Below the pieces are notes generated by a model, which saw nothing but the letters and a program-made list of their open reading frames with translations, had not been told where the DNA came from and ran no database searches. DNA of 64,000 bases, from contig CAWHAP010000007.1 in NCBI GenBank assembly GCA_963827335.1, positions 62,001 through 126,000 of the forward strand. Direction: 5' to 3'. The position numbers and the translations under genes are program-made. This document shows, piece by piece, positions 1-8,253 of this stretch (position 1 is the stretch's first letter; the number at the start of each line of letters is the position of its first letter). The DNA comes from DASQMT01 sp963827335. Its GTDB lineage: Bacteria; Actinomycetota; Thermoleophilia; Solirubrobacterales; Solirubrobacteraceae.

Positions 1-14
1 GCCGCCGCAATTTT

Positions 15-91
15 AGGGCGAAGCCCGGTCAAGACCGGACATGGATGTCCGGCACGCGGTCAGACGCGGTCCGGACGACCCGCGGAGCACT
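15..91 (+). repeat. Dispersed palindromic element, copy A
   Basis: This 77-bp stretch matches positions 33849-33927 almost base for base except for a variable 10-12 nt centre. It contains nested inverted repeats: CCGGTC/GACCGG, then CCGGACAT-gg-ATGTCCGG, then a GCGGTC...GACC(C)GC hairpin. It sits at the 3' end of the ASCH gene and touches that gene's stop codon. The other copy also lies at gene 3' ends, so a role in termination or transcript-end processing is possible. The element class is not recognised. Confidence 0.75.
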
Positions 92-488
92 AATTTTGTG
101 CGCCGCCGACGCCGCGGAGGCGGTCCTGGAGGTCGGGCGGGTTCTCGACGATCTGCGAGAAGCGCACGACGGTGACGGTGTCCTCGAGCGAGATCTCGCG
201 CCCGTAGATCTGCTCCATGAAGTGGACCAGCTCCTCGGTCCGGCGGAACTCGGGGTTGTCGTGCTCGATGTCGCGCGGTGAGAGCTCCTTGACGCGCTTG
301 ACGTCGACGTTGTCGATCACCGCGTGGAAGAGCTTCTCGCGCGGCGAGTACTGGTAGCCGACGGTGACGAGCACCACCTGGTTCTTGCGGTACTTGTGGC
401 GCTTGTCGCCCAGCCGGATGGTGGCCGTCTTGCGCCCCCGCTTCATCTGGTCGGCGAAGACGGTGGAGTAGAAGTTCAGGACCTGCAT
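90..488 (-). CDS. ASCH domain protein
   Basis: A 132-residue protein that is essentially a single ASCH domain, a PUA-like beta-barrel thought to bind RNA or modified nucleotides. The diagnostic GRKTATIR motif lies at residues 18-25, close to the N terminus as usual. The start is ATG at 488, 12 nt after the Nudix stop, so it is the last gene of a CRP-Nudix-ASCH operon. Known ASCH proteins include RNA-binding factors and N4-acetylcytidine amidohydrolases; which activity applies here cannot be read from the sequence. Pairing with a Nudix hydrolase suggests a nucleotide or RNA-linked role, but that is inference. Confidence 0.85.
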   Translation of the reverse strand: MQVLNFYSTVFADQMKRGRKTATIRLGDKRHKYRKNQVVLVTVGYQYSPREKLFHAVIDNVDVKRVKELSPRDIEHDNPEFRRTEELVHFMEQIYGREISLEDTVTVVRFSQIVENPPDLQDRLRGVGGAQN

Positions 489-500
489 CGAGGCGGCACC

Positions 501-917
501 CTACCCGTTTGCAGCGAGGATCGACAGTGCCCGCTCGATCATCTCCCGCTCGCCCGGATAGCTCAGCCGCTGCCGCGCCTCCTCGAGCGGCATCCAGCGC
601 GCGTCGTCGACCTCGTGGTCGTGATCGGCGGTGTCCCCGCGCTCGAAGACGCACAGGTAGAAGTGGACGGTCTTGTCGACCCGCCGCCCGCCGCGCCGGT
701 ACGTGTAGTCCACCTGGCCGAGGCGATCGCGCACCCTCGCCGTGATGCCGGTCTCCTCACGGACCTCCCGGGCGGCGGTCTCCTGCGGGCTCTCGCCGGC
801 CATCGGCCCGCCCTTGGGCAGGCCGATCACCCGGCGCCGGCCGCGCGGGATGATGACGATGACGTCGTCGCCGCGGACGACGACCCCGCCGTAGGACGTC
901 TCGCGCTCAGTAGACAT
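501..917 (-). CDS. Nudix hydrolase
   Basis: A 138-residue single-domain Nudix protein. The complete Nudix box (G-x5-E-x7-REVREETGI) occupies residues 36-58, with the metal-binding glutamates E51, E54 and E55 intact. Enzymes of this family hydrolyse nucleoside diphosphates linked to another group X, using Mg2+. The short size and the PKGG sequence before the box resemble the diadenosine-polyphosphate or diphosphoinositol hydrolase-like group, but the substrate is not determined. The ATG at 917 overlaps the end of the CRP-family gene by 11 nt, implying translational coupling. Confidence 0.88.
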   Translation of the reverse strand: MSTERETSYGGVVVRGDDVIVIIPRGRRRVIGLPKGGPMAGESPQETAAREVREETGITARVRDRLGQVDYTYRRGGRRVDKTVHFYLCVFERGDTADHDHEVDDARWMPLEEARQRLSYPGEREMIERALSILAANG

Positions 918-1590
918 AGCGGTGCAGCGCCTCGGGATCGTGGACCGTGAGCCGGCCGCGGCCCTGCGAGATCACGCCCGCGCGCTCGAGCACGGCGAGG
1001 AAGCGGCTGGCCGACTCGCGCGACGAGCCCGCGAGCTGGGCCAGCTCGGCCTGGGTGGCGGTGATCGGCACGTCGCGCGCACCGGGCTCGTCCCCGGCGA
1101 GCTGGAGGAGCACCGCGGCCACGCGGCTCTGCACGGTCGAGAACGACTGGCGGGCGAGGCGCTCGTTCGCGTGGCGCAGGCGCCGGACGAGCGCGACGGC
1201 GAGCTTGACGGCGAGGTCGGCGTGCTCGTGCATGAGGCGCCGCATGTCCGGGCCGAGGACGACGAGCGCCTCGAGGTCGTCGACGGCCTCCACGGTGGCC
1301 GAGCGCCGCTCGTCGTCGAACATCGCGAGCTCCCCGAAGATGTCGCCGGGCCCGAACGTCGCGAGCGTGAGCCGGCGCCCGTCGGCGTGCTCGCGGATGG
1401 CCCGGGCGCGGCCCTCGGCGACGACGTAGCAGGCGCTGGAGGCGTCCCCCTCGCGGAAGACCGCCTCCCCCGCCGCGAAGCGGCGCGGCGCCGCGACCGC
1501 CGCGACCGCCGCGAGCTCGGCCGGGCCGAGCGCCTCGAAGGCCGGCACGCGCGCCAGCAGCTCGGCGGCGGCGTCGGCGCGGGCGGGCAT
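907..1590 (-). CDS. CRP/FNR-family transcriptional regulator
   Basis: A 227-residue regulator with an N-terminal cyclic-nucleotide-binding-like beta-barrel (about residues 15-130; GDIFGELAMFDDERRSATV matches the phosphate-binding cassette, including the R-S-A pattern seen in cAMP binders) and a C-terminal winged helix (about 170-215; AQLAGSSRESASRFL recognition helix). It is the first gene of an operon with the Nudix and ASCH genes. No four-cysteine FNR cluster is present, so it is more CRP-like than FNR-like. Whether it binds cAMP is inferred from the cassette only. Confidence 0.88.
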   Translation of the reverse strand: MPARADAAAELLARVPAFEALGPAELAAVAAVAAPRRFAAGEAVFREGDASSACYVVAEGRARAIREHADGRRLTLATFGPGDIFGELAMFDDERRSATVEAVDDLEALVVLGPDMRRLMHEHADLAVKLAVALVRRLRHANERLARQSFSTVQSRVAAVLLQLAGDEPGARDVPITATQAELAQLAGSSRESASRFLAVLERAGVISQGRGRLTVHDPEALHRYVY

Positions 1591-1624
1591 CCGGCAGGGA
1601 TACCACAGCCCGCGCCTGCAGCGG

Positions 1625-2782
1625 TCACACGGCGTCGAGCGCGTGCTCGCGGCGCCGCCGGCGCGAGGTGCGCAGGGTCAGCCCGGCGAGCAGTGCGACC
1701 AGCGTGAGCGGCACCACGACGGCGAGCGCGACGATCGCGACGGCGGCCGCCACCTCGAGCACGCGGAGCGCGTCGCGCGCCGCGTCACCCGGGGTCCAGC
1801 CGCCCTCGTCCTCGGTCACGGGCGGGCCCGCGCTGCGGTCGCCGACCAGGGTGACCGCGACGGTCGAGAACGCCGCCCGGTTGCGCACGCGCCGGAGGCC
1901 GGCCCTCGCCCGCTCGATCTCGGCCGACACGTCATCGAGGCGGGCGCGGATCGCGGCGGTCTGCTGCGGCGTCGTGGCCGCGGCCAGCTGGTCCAGCAGG
2001 CTCTGGCGCTCCGTGCGCGCGTCCTTGAGCCGGCTGCGGGCCGATACGGCCTCGGCCGTGATGTCCTGGGACTGCTGGGCGCGCTCGCGCACCGCGCCCA
2101 GGCGGGAGAGCGCCGCCATCGCCGCGTCGAGGTTGCGCGTGGGGACGCGCAGCTCGAACGTGCCGCCCCCGCCGCCGGCGGACGAGCTCACCGTCGAGGA
2201 GACGACGAAGCCGCCCTGGGCCCGCGTCACCTCCTGCACGCCCGCGCTGACGCGGTCGATGTCGCGCGGCCGCGCGGCGAGCGTCAGCGACGCGGAGCGC
2301 TCGACCTTGCGCTGCTGGCGACCGTCGGTGCCCGGGCTGCCGGGCGACGGGGCGGGCGGCACCGACAGCGCGGGCTCCTCGGCCGACGACGCCGTCGCGT
2401 CGTCCGCGCCCATCGCGGAGCGCGCCTCCCCGGCCTCCTCGGTGCCGCCGGCGCCGGCCGAGTCGGCCGCGCCGGGCTGCGGCTCGGCCAGCTCGGTGGA
2501 CGCGACCGAGCCGGAGTCGCCGGAGTCGCCGCCGTCGGAGCCGAAGGGGGCGGTCACGGCGAGCACGACGACGAGCGCGACGGTGGCGGCCATGCCGAGG
2601 GCGGGGATGCTGACCAGCGGGGTGATGCGCGCCCAGAACGAGCGCCGCGCGCGCGGCGCGGACTCGAGCGGGTCGAATCCGCGCGCCACGCGCGCGTCGA
2701 GGGAGCGGGCGAAGTCGTCGGACGGCTGCGGGCGGTCCTCCCGCAGGAGCACGGCCAGCTCGCGATCGCTGATCTCAGGCAT
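1625..2782 (-). CDS. DUF4349 membrane protein, putative partner of the ECF sigma factor
   Basis: About 385 residues: a short cytosolic N terminus, a transmembrane helix (about 50-70), a long low-complexity Ser/Gly/Asp stretch, a DUF4349 domain with a predicted coiled coil (the EIERARAGLRRVRNRAAFSTVAV region), and a C-terminal transmembrane helix followed by a basic tail. The ATG at 2782 lies inside the sigma gene, overlapping it by 8 nt; a TTG two codons upstream is an alternative. Proteins next to ECF sigma genes often act as anti-sigma factors, and the N-terminal cytosolic segment plus one helix fits that. No zinc anti-sigma motif is present, so the role is inferred from context. Confidence 0.75.
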   Translation of the reverse strand: MPEISDRELAVLLREDRPQPSDDFARSLDARVARGFDPLESAPRARRSFWARITPLVSIPALGMAATVALVVVLAVTAPFGSDGGDSGDSGSVASTELAEPQPGAADSAGAGGTEEAGEARSAMGADDATASSAEEPALSVPPAPSPGSPGTDGRQQRKVERSASLTLAARPRDIDRVSAGVQEVTRAQGGFVVSSTVSSSAGGGGGTFELRVPTRNLDAAMAALSRLGAVRERAQQSQDITAEAVSARSRLKDARTERQSLLDQLAAATTPQQTAAIRARLDDVSAEIERARAGLRRVRNRAAFSTVAVTLVGDRSAGPPVTEDEGGWTPGDAARDALRVLEVAAAVAIVALAVVVPLTLVALLAGLTLRTSRRRRREHALDAV

Positions 2783-3308
2783 GCTCAACGGCCTCCCGGA
2801 GCTTGGTCATGGCACGGTGCAGTTGGGTGCCGGCGTTGGAGACGCTCACGCCGAGGACCCCGGCGATCTCGGCGTTGGCCAGCCCGGCGTGGAACTTCAG
2901 CGCGACGAGCTCGCGCTCGCGCGGGTCGAGCGTGGCGAGGGCGGCGCGCACGGCGGCCCGGCGCAGCGCCTGCTCCGCCCCGTCCTCGGGCGCCACGGCG
3001 TCGACGTCGGCCGGCTCGGCCGTCAGGGCCGCGGCGCGCTTGCGGCGGCGCAGCTCGTCGAGGGCGGCGTTGCGGGCGATGCCGAACAGCCAGGCACGCT
3101 CGGAGCCGCGGGCGGCCTTGTAGGTGCGCTGCTTGCGGTAGGCGCGCTCGAACGCGGCGGCGGTGACGTCCTCGGCCGCGGCGCGATCGCGCAGCAGCGT
3201 CGCCACGTAGGCGTAGACGTCGTCGCGTGCCGAGCGGTAGAGCGCCTCGAAGTCCAGCGTGGCGCGCGCGGCGCTCGTGGGTAGTGGGGCGGTCATCGTG
3301 GTCGTCAC
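2775..3308 (-). CDS. ECF-type RNA polymerase sigma factor
   Basis: About 177 residues with sigma region 2 (FEALYRSARDDVYAYVATLL; RAWLFGIARNAALDELRRR is the region 2.3-2.4 core) and region 4 (LDPRERELVALKFHAGLANAEIAGVLGVS helix-turn-helix). Region 3 is absent, as expected for the ECF group. The first possible start is GTG 3308; ATG 3296 is four codons downstream. It is divergent from the phosphoesterase operon, with 60 nt between. The overlapping DUF4349 gene is the probable membrane-bound controller. Confidence 0.9.
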   Translation of the reverse strand: MTTTMTAPLPTSAARATLDFEALYRSARDDVYAYVATLLRDRAAAEDVTAAAFERAYRKQRTYKAARGSERAWLFGIARNAALDELRRRKRAAALTAEPADVDAVAPEDGAEQALRRAAVRAALATLDPRERELVALKFHAGLANAEIAGVLGVSVSNAGTQLHRAMTKLREAVEHA

Positions 3309-3368
3309 AACGGGTACTACGGCGGCGGACGAGATGCATCACACCGACGTCCTCCCGAAGCATCGCCT

Positions 3369-4181
3369 GTGAGACTGGGTGTCGTCAGCGACGTGCACCT
3401 GGCCCCGCACGCGACCGCTCCCGCCTCGTGGCACGGCCCGTACGACTTCGCCGGGCTGCGCGACCGCCTCGACGCGGCCCGGACGGCCTTCGAGCGCGCG
3501 CGCGTCGACGCCGTGGTCGCCTGCGGCGACCTCGCACACGCGGGCGACGAGGCGTCCGTCCGCGAGGCGTTCGCGCGGCTCGCCGGGGACGGCGCGCGGC
3601 CGGTGCTCGCGGTGGCGGGCAACCACGACTGCGCGGAGCGCGACGATCAGCTCGCGCGCGGGCTGGCGGAGCGCTGCCGCCTGCTGACCGCAGCGGGCGT
3701 CGAGCTGGGCGGGGCGCGGGTGGCCGGCGTGGCGATCGAGCGGGAGCCGGACGCGGGCCGGTTCCGCTGGACGGGGGCCGGCGCGTTCACCGCCGAGGCG
3801 CCCGTGCGCGTCGTGGCGTCGCACTTCCCGGTGCTCTCGCGCGCCGGGCGCCTGGCCGAGCGCGGGCTCGCCTATCCGGGCGACCTCCTCGGCCGGCGCG
3901 CGCTGCACGAGCGCCTGCGCGGCGGCGGACCCGTCGTCGTGCTGAGCGGCCACATCCACGCGCGCGAGAGCCACGCGCACGGGCCGGTCCTGCAGCTGTC
4001 CGCCGGCGCGCTGATCGAGGCCCCGCACGAGGTGGCGGTCGTCGACGTCGAGCCGGCGGGGGAGGACGTCCGGGTCCGCCGCCGGGTGCACGTGCTCGGC
4101 CCGCCGCCGGCCGCGCGCGCCCCGGTGCTGGCGCCGGCGGACGAGACGTGGACGTACGCCGGCGGCGGCTGGCGGCGATGA
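3369..4181 (+). CDS. Metallophosphoesterase 1 (calcineurin-like)
   Basis: A 270-residue calcineurin-fold phosphoesterase starting at GTG 3369. The metal-site motifs occur in order: DVH near residue 8, GD in ACGDLAHAG, GNHDC, H in the SHFP block, and GHIHAR. These build the usual two-metal centre. There is no signal peptide, so it should be cytosolic. It opens a three-gene run of unrelated metallophosphoesterase subfamilies, each overlapping the next by 4 nt. The substrate is unknown; the closest look is to the Icc/UDP-2,3-diacylglucosamine-hydrolase-like group, but this is tentative. Confidence 0.85.
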   Translation: MRLGVVSDVHLAPHATAPASWHGPYDFAGLRDRLDAARTAFERARVDAVVACGDLAHAGDEASVREAFARLAGDGARPVLAVAGNHDCAERDDQLARGLAERCRLLTAAGVELGGARVAGVAIEREPDAGRFRWTGAGAFTAEAPVRVVASHFPVLSRAGRLAERGLAYPGDLLGRRALHERLRGGGPVVVLSGHIHARESHAHGPVLQLSAGALIEAPHEVAVVDVEPAGEDVRVRRRVHVLGPPPAARAPVLAPADETWTYAGGGWRR

Positions 4182-5377
4182 GCGGGGTGCGGATCGTCAC
4201 CACGAACGACTTCGTCGGCTCGTTCTTCCCCCAGGCGACGAGCTACGGGCGGCTGCCAGGGGCCGCGGCGCTGCGGGCGACCGTCGACGCGCTGCGCACC
4301 GAGGCCGGGGGCGCGCTGTGGATCGACACCGGCGACCTCGCCCAGGGCAGCGCGCTCGGCGCGCTCAGCGACGGCGCCTGGCCGTTCCTGGCGCTGCGGG
4401 AGCTGACGGTCGACGTCGCCACGGCCGGGAACCACGAGCTCGACTGGGGCGCCGAGCACCTGCGCCGCTGGGGCGCCGAGCTGCCGTTCCCGCTGCTGGC
4501 CGCGAACCTCCCGCTCGGCCTCCCGGCCACGCGGATGCTGCCCGGCGGCGTCGGCGTGATCGGGCTCTCGCTCCCCGGCATGGACGAGCTGCATCCCGGC
4601 CTCGCCGCGGATCCCGACCCGGCCGGCGCGGCGGTCGCGCTCGCGGCGGAGCTGCGCGCCGCGGGCGCCGTCCGGGTCGTGCTCGCGCTCCACGACGGGG
4701 TCGACGCGGCTCCCGGCGGCATCGACACGCGCCGGATGGAGGCGCTCTGCGCCGCCCTGCGGGGCGCCGTCGACCTCGTGCTCGGGGGGCACACGCTGCG
4801 CTGCTTCGCGGGCCGGCTGGCCGGCGTCCCCTTCCTGCAGCCGTGGGCGTTCGGCAGCCAGGTCGGCGTCGCCGACCTGGAGGACGACGGGCGGGTCGCG
4901 CTGCGGCTGGTCGACCCCGGCCGGGCGCAGCCGTGGATCGGGCCCGGCGCTGCCGCCCAGGCCGCGCTCGAGGCCGAGGTGGTCGGGCGCCTCGACGCGC
5001 CGCTCTTGCAGGCCGCGGGGCGCACGACGGCGCTGGCCGACGCGATCGCCGCCGGCGTGCTGCGCGCCGACGACCGCCTCGACCGCGTCGACGTCGCGGC
5101 GGGCGACCTGTGGAACCAGCCGGCGCGCGACGGCGTCGACGCCTACCTCGGGGCCGGCGAGGTCACGCGCGCGCAGGTCCTGCGCCTCACTCCGTGCTGC
5201 GGCGGCCGCAGCGTCTGGGGTGGGCAGCTGGTCGCCGCGGAGGTGCCCGGCGCCGGCGTCGTCGCGCGGTCGGCCTTCGCGGCCGCCGCGCTCGACCGCG
5301 AGCACGGGCGCGGGCACGACTGGCGCCCGCTCGAGGTCACGCTCCGCGACGGGCTGCTGGCGGCGGTGGCGCGATGA
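4178..5377 (+). CDS. Metallophosphoesterase 2 (5'-nucleotidase-like)
   Basis: About 399 residues. The N-terminal metallophosphoesterase domain begins with VTTNDFVGSFF (TTND aligns with the T-N-D-x-H of UshA-type 5'-nucleotidases, though the usual His is Val here), followed by DTGDLAQGS, AGNHELDWG and LVLGGHTLR. The roughly 170-residue C terminus resembles the 5'-nucleotidase C-terminal region. Unlike secreted UshA homologues it has no signal peptide. The ATG at 4178 overlaps the previous stop as ATGA. The substrate is unknown. Confidence 0.82.
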   Translation: MSGVRIVTTNDFVGSFFPQATSYGRLPGAAALRATVDALRTEAGGALWIDTGDLAQGSALGALSDGAWPFLALRELTVDVATAGNHELDWGAEHLRRWGAELPFPLLAANLPLGLPATRMLPGGVGVIGLSLPGMDELHPGLAADPDPAGAAVALAAELRAAGAVRVVLALHDGVDAAPGGIDTRRMEALCAALRGAVDLVLGGHTLRCFAGRLAGVPFLQPWAFGSQVGVADLEDDGRVALRLVDPGRAQPWIGPGAAAQAALEAEVVGRLDAPLLQAAGRTTALADAIAAGVLRADDRLDRVDVAAGDLWNQPARDGVDAYLGAGEVTRAQVLRLTPCCGGRSVWGGQLVAAEVPGAGVVARSAFAAAALDREHGRGHDWRPLEVTLRDGLLAAVAR

Positions 5378-6231
5378 GCCGCAACCTGCGGATGGCCGAG
5401 CGGATCGCGGCCGCCCCGGTCCGCGACCCGCTCACGTTCGTGGTCGCCGGCGACAGCGGCGCGTGGCCCGACCCGACCGCCGATGCCATCTACGCCCAGC
5501 TCCTGCGGCAGGCGGCGCGCCTGCGGCCTCCGCCCCTGTTCCTCGCCAACCTGGGCGACTTCGCCGGGCCCGGGACGCGCGAGCGCCACGCGCACTACCT
5601 GCGCCTCGTGCGCGACCTGCCGTTCCCCGACGTCTGCCTCGTCGGGAACCACGACCTCGACGATCCGGGCGGGCGCGCGGCGTGGGCGGACGTGCACGGC
5701 CCAGCGGACTTCACGTTCGCCCACGGGCACACGCGGTTCGTCGCCATCGACGGGGCGCCGGCCGAGACGCCGGACGGCACCACCGGCCCGGGCGAGGCGT
5801 CGCTCGCGTTCCTCGCGCGCACCCTCGAGGCGGCGGCCGAGCCGCAGCGCGTCGTGCTCCTGCACGCCCCGCCGTACTTCGCGGGCCGCTACGACCCGCA
5901 CCCCGAGTGGGGCTTCAGCGTCCGCGAGCGGGCGTTCCTGGACCTGGTGGAGCGCCACGGCGTGCGGCTCGTCTGCTCCGCGCACGCGCTCCTCTACGAC
6001 CACCACGTCGCGCGCGGGACGCACTTCGTCGTGTCGGGCGGCGGCGGCACCGCGATCTGCTCGCACCTGCGCGGCGTGTGCGCCCCCGGGGACGGCCCGC
6101 CCGAGGATCGCGGCGCCCTCTTCCACGCCGTCGCCATCACCGTGACCGCGGCCGGGGCGATCTCCGGCCGCGTCCTGCAGGCCTTCGAGCCGGTCGACGG
6201 GCGCGCGCGGCTGCGGTTCGGCGACGCATAG
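5374..6231 (+). CDS. Metallophosphoesterase 3
   Basis: A 285-residue calcineurin-like phosphoesterase with GDSG (near residue 27), LGDFAGPG, VGNHDLDD, LHAPPYF and SAHALLYDHH in canonical order. The final block replaces the common GHxH with SAHALLYDHH, so the second metal site is probably shifted. It is coupled to gene 2 by ATGA at 5374 and is the last gene of the operon. A CTCCG-caac-CGGAG hairpin at about 6238-6251 follows the stop and may aid termination. Confidence 0.83.
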   Translation: MSRNLRMAERIAAAPVRDPLTFVVAGDSGAWPDPTADAIYAQLLRQAARLRPPPLFLANLGDFAGPGTRERHAHYLRLVRDLPFPDVCLVGNHDLDDPGGRAAWADVHGPADFTFAHGHTRFVAIDGAPAETPDGTTGPGEASLAFLARTLEAAAEPQRVVLLHAPPYFAGRYDPHPEWGFSVRERAFLDLVERHGVRLVCSAHALLYDHHVARGTHFVVSGGGGTAICSHLRGVCAPGDGPPEDRGALFHAVAITVTAAGAISGRVLQAFEPVDGRARLRFGDA

Positions 6232-6277
6232 GTCAAACTCCGCAACCGGAGCCCTTCTCCGCTGTTCTGGCTGGCAG

Positions 6278-6766
6278 ATGCGCCGCCTGTCCCTGATCCT
6301 CATGCTCGTCGCGCTGAGCGCCGCCGACCCGGCCTCGGCCGGCCCGCGGCAGCCCCCGCCGGAGCCGTGGGCGACCGTCAACGTGTGCGACACGGCGGCG
6401 CGCCCGGACGAGATGGGGATCCGCGGCGGCATGTCGGGCCTGGGACGGAGCTCGCGCATGTACATGCGCTTCCGCGTGCAGTACCGCACCCAGAAGGGCG
6501 CCTGGAAGCTCGTCCGGTCGGGCGCCGACTCGCGCTGGCAGCGCGTGGCCTCCGGGCGCCGCGGGAGCTACGACGCGGGCTGGACCTTCAAGTTCAGGCC
6601 GCCCGCGTCCGGCGGCGCCCACGTGCTGCGCGGCGTCGTGCAGTTCGAGTGGCGCCGCGCTCGGCGGGTCGTGCAGCGCGACCGGCGCGTCACCGCGCCC
6701 GGGCATCCGGGCACCGCCGGCGCCGAGCCGGCCGAGTTCAGCGCCGAGACCTGCGAGATCGCCTAG
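6278..6766 (+). CDS. Secreted protein of unknown function
   Basis: A 162-residue protein with a Sec signal peptide (MRRLSLILMLVALSAADPASA, cleavage predicted after about residue 21). The mature part is rich in Arg, Tyr and Trp and includes two conserved-looking cysteines (VNVCDTAAR and AETCEIA) that could form a disulfide. The family is not recognised. It looks like a beta-rich domain with alternating aromatic/basic strands (FRVQYRTQKGAWKLV, WTFKFRPPASGGAHVLR). Its 3' end overlaps the convergent GDPD gene by 4 nt. Confidence 0.7.
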   Translation: MRRLSLILMLVALSAADPASAGPRQPPPEPWATVNVCDTAARPDEMGIRGGMSGLGRSSRMYMRFRVQYRTQKGAWKLVRSGADSRWQRVASGRRGSYDAGWTFKFRPPASGGAHVLRGVVQFEWRRARRVVQRDRRVTAPGHPGTAGAEPAEFSAETCEIA

Positions 6767-7473
6767 CCGCCGAACAGGCGCGGGTCGTTCGTGATCACGC
6801 CGGTCACGCCCATGCGCTCCAGCCGGCGGATCCGCGCCGCGTCGTCGACCGTCCACACGTAGAGGTCGCCGCCCGCGTCGCGCAGCGCGCGCACGAGCCG
6901 CGGCGTGACCATGCGCCAGTGCGCCATCAGGGCGTCGATCCGGCCCTCGCGGACGTGCGCGGCGGCCACCGAGGGCAGGCGCCGGCGCGCGTTGAGCAGC
7001 AGGCCGTAGGCGGGGATCGCGGTGACCGGCGAGCGCGTGTAGTCCTTCTTGACGCGCGGCACCGACCAGCCGAGCCGCAGCTCCGGCTCGAGCGCGCGCA
7101 GGGTCACGAGGCTGCGCATGTAGAGCGTCGAGACGATCGTCCGCTCGATCAGCCCGTGCTCGCGCAGCGCGCGCAGGACGTGCTCCTCGTAGCCGGGGAG
7201 CTTGAGGTCCACGTCCAGCTCGATGTCCGTGAAGGCCGGGGAGGCGAGGTGCGCGAGCCCCTGCTCGAGCGTGAGCGACGCGGGCGTGACGTGCTCGGGA
7301 TCGTGCGCGAGGACGAGGCCGCGCGCCGGATCGGCGGGGTCGACCGGCAGCACGTCGAACTCGATCATGTCGACCGCGGCGGCGAGCGCCGCGTCGAACG
7401 ACGCGGTCGTGTTGCCGGGCGTGATGTGGTCGGCGCCCTTGTGGCCGACCCGCCGGACGGTCACGCCTGACAT
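6763..7473 (-). CDS. Glycerophosphodiester phosphodiesterase family protein
   Basis: A 236-residue GDPD-type TIM barrel. The first active-site block is GHKGADHITPGNTTASF, where H-K-G replaces the usual H-R-G, followed by EFDVLPV (metal-binding E and D) and LAHDPEH. Later D-V-D-L-K and W-T-V-D-D blocks match the barrel. Family members cleave glycerophosphodiesters to glycerol 3-phosphate and an alcohol. The ATG at 7473 overlaps the nei gene by 13 nt. It is the last gene of the secreted protein-M28-nei-GDPD operon. No signal peptide is present. Confidence 0.85.
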   Translation of the reverse strand: MSGVTVRRVGHKGADHITPGNTTASFDAALAAAVDMIEFDVLPVDPADPARGLVLAHDPEHVTPASLTLEQGLAHLASPAFTDIELDVDLKLPGYEEHVLRALREHGLIERTIVSTLYMRSLVTLRALEPELRLGWSVPRVKKDYTRSPVTAIPAYGLLLNARRRLPSVAAAHVREGRIDALMAHWRMVTPRLVRALRDAGGDLYVWTVDDAARIRRLERMGVTGVITNDPRLFGG

Positions 7474-8234
7474 TCCGCGCACCAGTAGGTCGTGCGGTTG
7501 TCGTCGCCCATGCCGCGCGAGCGGATCGCCGCGCCCGGCCCGCAGCGCGGGCACGGCTGCCCGGCCTTGCCGTAGATGCGGCGGAAGCGGGTCTGGTTGC
7601 CGTCGCGGGCGGACTGCTGCATGCGCGGCCGGCAGGCGGCGACGATCGCGAGCGCCTCGTCGTCGCGCACCGCGCCGGTCCGGCGCCAGGGGTCGATGCG
7701 CGCCTCGAAGCAGCCCTCGACCTTCCACAGGTTCCCGATCCCCGCAATCGTCCGCTGGTCGAGGATCGCGTCGCCGATCGGCCGGGTCGGGTCGTCGTCG
7801 CGCAGCCGGCGCAGGAAGCGCACCTCGTCGAACTCCGGCGCGAGGATGTCCGGGCCGAGCTGCGCGAGCTGCCGGTCGGTGCGCGTGCGCAGCTCGGTCA
7901 TCAGCTCCAGCACCGGGCCCTTGAACTGCGCCACCTGGCGCCCGTCGCGCGTGACGGCGAGCCAGGCGGTCCGGCCCAGCCGCGCGTCGGCGTCCAGGAC
8001 GCGCCAGGAGCCGGTCATGCGGAGGTGCGAGTGGATCGCGAGCCCGCCCTCGAAGCGCAGGAACAGGTGCTTGCCGTGGGCGTCGACGCTCGTCACGGCG
8101 CGGCCGGCGAGCCGCTCGGGCCAGCGCGCGCGGGCGAAGCGCGGGTGCGGCGTCGCGATCGCGTCCGGCACGTGGCCGGCCAGCACCGGCCGGATGCGGT
8201 TCGCCGCGTAGTGGATGGTGTCGCCCTCGGGCAC
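7461..8234 (-). CDS. nei: Fpg/Nei-family DNA glycosylase (endonuclease VIII-like)
   Basis: A 257-residue base-excision repair glycosylase/AP lyase. The start is GTG 8234 because it yields V(M)-PEGDT, in which the catalytic Pro follows the initiator; PEGDT is the Nei signature (Fpg has PELPE). The helix-two-turn-helix block (DQRTIAGIGNLWKVE) and a C-terminal zinc finger with C228, C231, C252 and C255 are intact. It removes oxidised pyrimidines or related lesions by family analogy. It sits 19 nt after the M28 peptidase gene in the same operon. Confidence 0.9.
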   Translation of the reverse strand: MPEGDTIHYAANRIRPVLAGHVPDAIATPHPRFARARWPERLAGRAVTSVDAHGKHLFLRFEGGLAIHSHLRMTGSWRVLDADARLGRTAWLAVTRDGRQVAQFKGPVLELMTELRTRTDRQLAQLGPDILAPEFDEVRFLRRLRDDDPTRPIGDAILDQRTIAGIGNLWKVEGCFEARIDPWRRTGAVRDDEALAIVAACRPRMQQSARDGNQTRFRRIYGKAGQPCPRCGPGAAIRSRGMGDDNRTTYWCAECQA

Positions 8235-8253
8235 GCTTCCAGGGTACGGGGCG

